Shown here piece by piece: positions 44,332-44,906 of a DNA stretch of 44,906 nt; position 1 is the first letter of the stretch; the number at the start of each line of letters is the position of its first letter. Position numbers and translations under genes: made by a program. Source of the DNA: Bacteroidia bacterium (lineage in GTDB: Bacteria; Bacteroidota; Bacteroidia; Chitinophagales; Saprospiraceae); assembly GCA_030429045.1 (NCBI GenBank), contig JAUIEA010000016.1, positions 1 through 44,906 on the forward strand, in the 5' to 3' direction. The notes beneath the pieces were generated by a model. The model ran no database searches. It was not told the origin of the DNA and was given only the letters and a program-made list of their open reading frames with translations.

Positions 44332-44906
44332 CTACCCCTTCCACTTGAGCAATACGGCGCCCCAGGTGAATCCACCTCCAAATGCAGTAAGGACAACCCA
44401 ATCACCCGGCTGGAGCTGATCGCGATAATCCCAGAGACAGAGAGGCAATGTACCGGCAGTCGTATTGCCGTATTTTTCAATATTCACCATCACCCGGTCT
44501 TCTGTGAATCCCAGCGCATCACCCACAGAGGAGATGATCCGCTTGTTGGCCTGATGTGGTACCAGCCAACGGACATCGTCCGTAGTCAGACCATTCCGCT
44601 CGAGGACTTGCTGGACGGCATCCACCATACCCTTGACGGCATATTTAAAGACGGTCTTCCCTTCCTGATACACGTAGTGTTCTCGAGCCAGTACCGTTTC
44701 CAGGGTGGGTGGCTTGACAGATCCACCTGCTTTCATGTGCAAGAAGTGGCGACCATAGCCATCCGCTTTCAACACCGCATCATGGATGCCAAACCCCTCG
44801 GTGTCCGGTTCGAGCAGGACCACCCCTGCCCCGTCACCGAAAATGACGCAGGTTGTGCGATCCGAATAATCCAGGATGGAGGACATTTTGTCCACCCCTG
44901 CGACCA
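44332..44906 (-). CDS. fabH: beta-ketoacyl-ACP synthase III (5' part outside window)
   Basis: This condenses acetyl-CoA with malonyl-ACP to start fatty-acid synthesis. About 190 C-terminal residues are present; the frame runs off the right edge upstream of VGVDKMSS-like sequence, so the Cys of the active site is not visible. The catalytic His in WLVPHQANKRI and Asn in EKYGNTTAGT are present, as are the FGDGAGVVLLE loop and the C-terminal FGGGFTWGA. It is probably the upstream member of a fabH-efp-accB-accC fatty-acid group, interrupted by the DUF983 gene. Confidence 0.94.
   Translation of the reverse strand, partial: VAGVDKMSSILDYSDRTTCVIFGDGAGVVLLEPDTEGFGIHDAVLKADGYGRHFLHMKAGGSVKPPTLETVLAREHYVYQEGKTVFKYAVKGMVDAVQQVLERNGLTTDDVRWLVPHQANKRIISSVGDALGFTEDRVMVNIEKYGNTTAGTLPLCLWDYRDQLQPGDWVVLTAFGGGFTWGAVLLKWKG

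Overview
The window comes from a bacterium of the phylum Bacteroidota, most likely a Saprospiria-like lineage with roughly 53% GC (by-eye estimate). Three kinds of evidence point there: C-terminal type IX secretion (T9SS) sorting domains on two exported proteins, a PorE-like TPR/beta-propeller/CRD protein, and Bacteroidota-type promoters (TAnnTTTG, best seen as TTG-N19-TAATTTTG before a tRNA gene) with almost no Shine-Dalgarno sequences. Several gene orders (tig-clpP-clpX; rel-fur-purA; fabH-efp-accB-accC) agree. No phage, insertion sequence, CRISPR array or plasmid function is visible; this is chromosomal core sequence with one strongly repetitive intergenic island.

Layout. 1-4080: 3' part of parE (topoisomerase IV subunit B), then lon. 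4259-9330: a small exported CarboxypepD_reg-like protein, convergent with a zinc-ribbon protein and a very large secreted Asp-box/PKD/LamG protein with a T9SS tail. 9388-12474: lycopene cyclase, a type II NADH dehydrogenase-like flavoprotein and a DinB-family protein. 12543-17002: metF, fahA, a PBP4-type DD-carboxypeptidase and a lipoprotein with a methyltransferase fold. 17014-21512 (minus): rel, fur, a STAS-domain gene and purA, a block joining stringent response, metal-dependent regulation and purine synthesis. 21660-25836: tRNA-Leu(UAG), then the protein quality-control run tig-clpP-clpX and a DoxX-like membrane protein. 25931-27510: truA and an acyltransferase-like protein.

27511-28789 is the only long gene-free stretch. 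It contains just over two tandem copies of a roughly 390 bp unit, each carrying at least five hairpins, followed by a dense series of further perfect hairpins. It is the strongest candidate here for something undescribed. Next comes an ECF sigma factor/membrane-anchored anti-sigma-like/outer-membrane protein unit (28790-31063), glyA, a variant metallophosphoesterase, purN and the PorE-like protein. 37415-43791 (minus) runs efp, accB, accC, an MsbA-like ABC exporter, a T9SS-sorted protein and a D-cysteine desulfhydrase/ACC deaminase-like enzyme. The window closes with a DUF983 membrane protein and the 3' end of fabH.

Recurring features are promoter-like TAnnTTTG/TTCG elements ending only 3-6 nt before ATG, which suggests leaderless mRNAs, and convergent genes that share four-base palindromic stop sites (CTAG, TTAA). 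All calls rest on reading the sequence and on knowledge of protein families; no database search was made.
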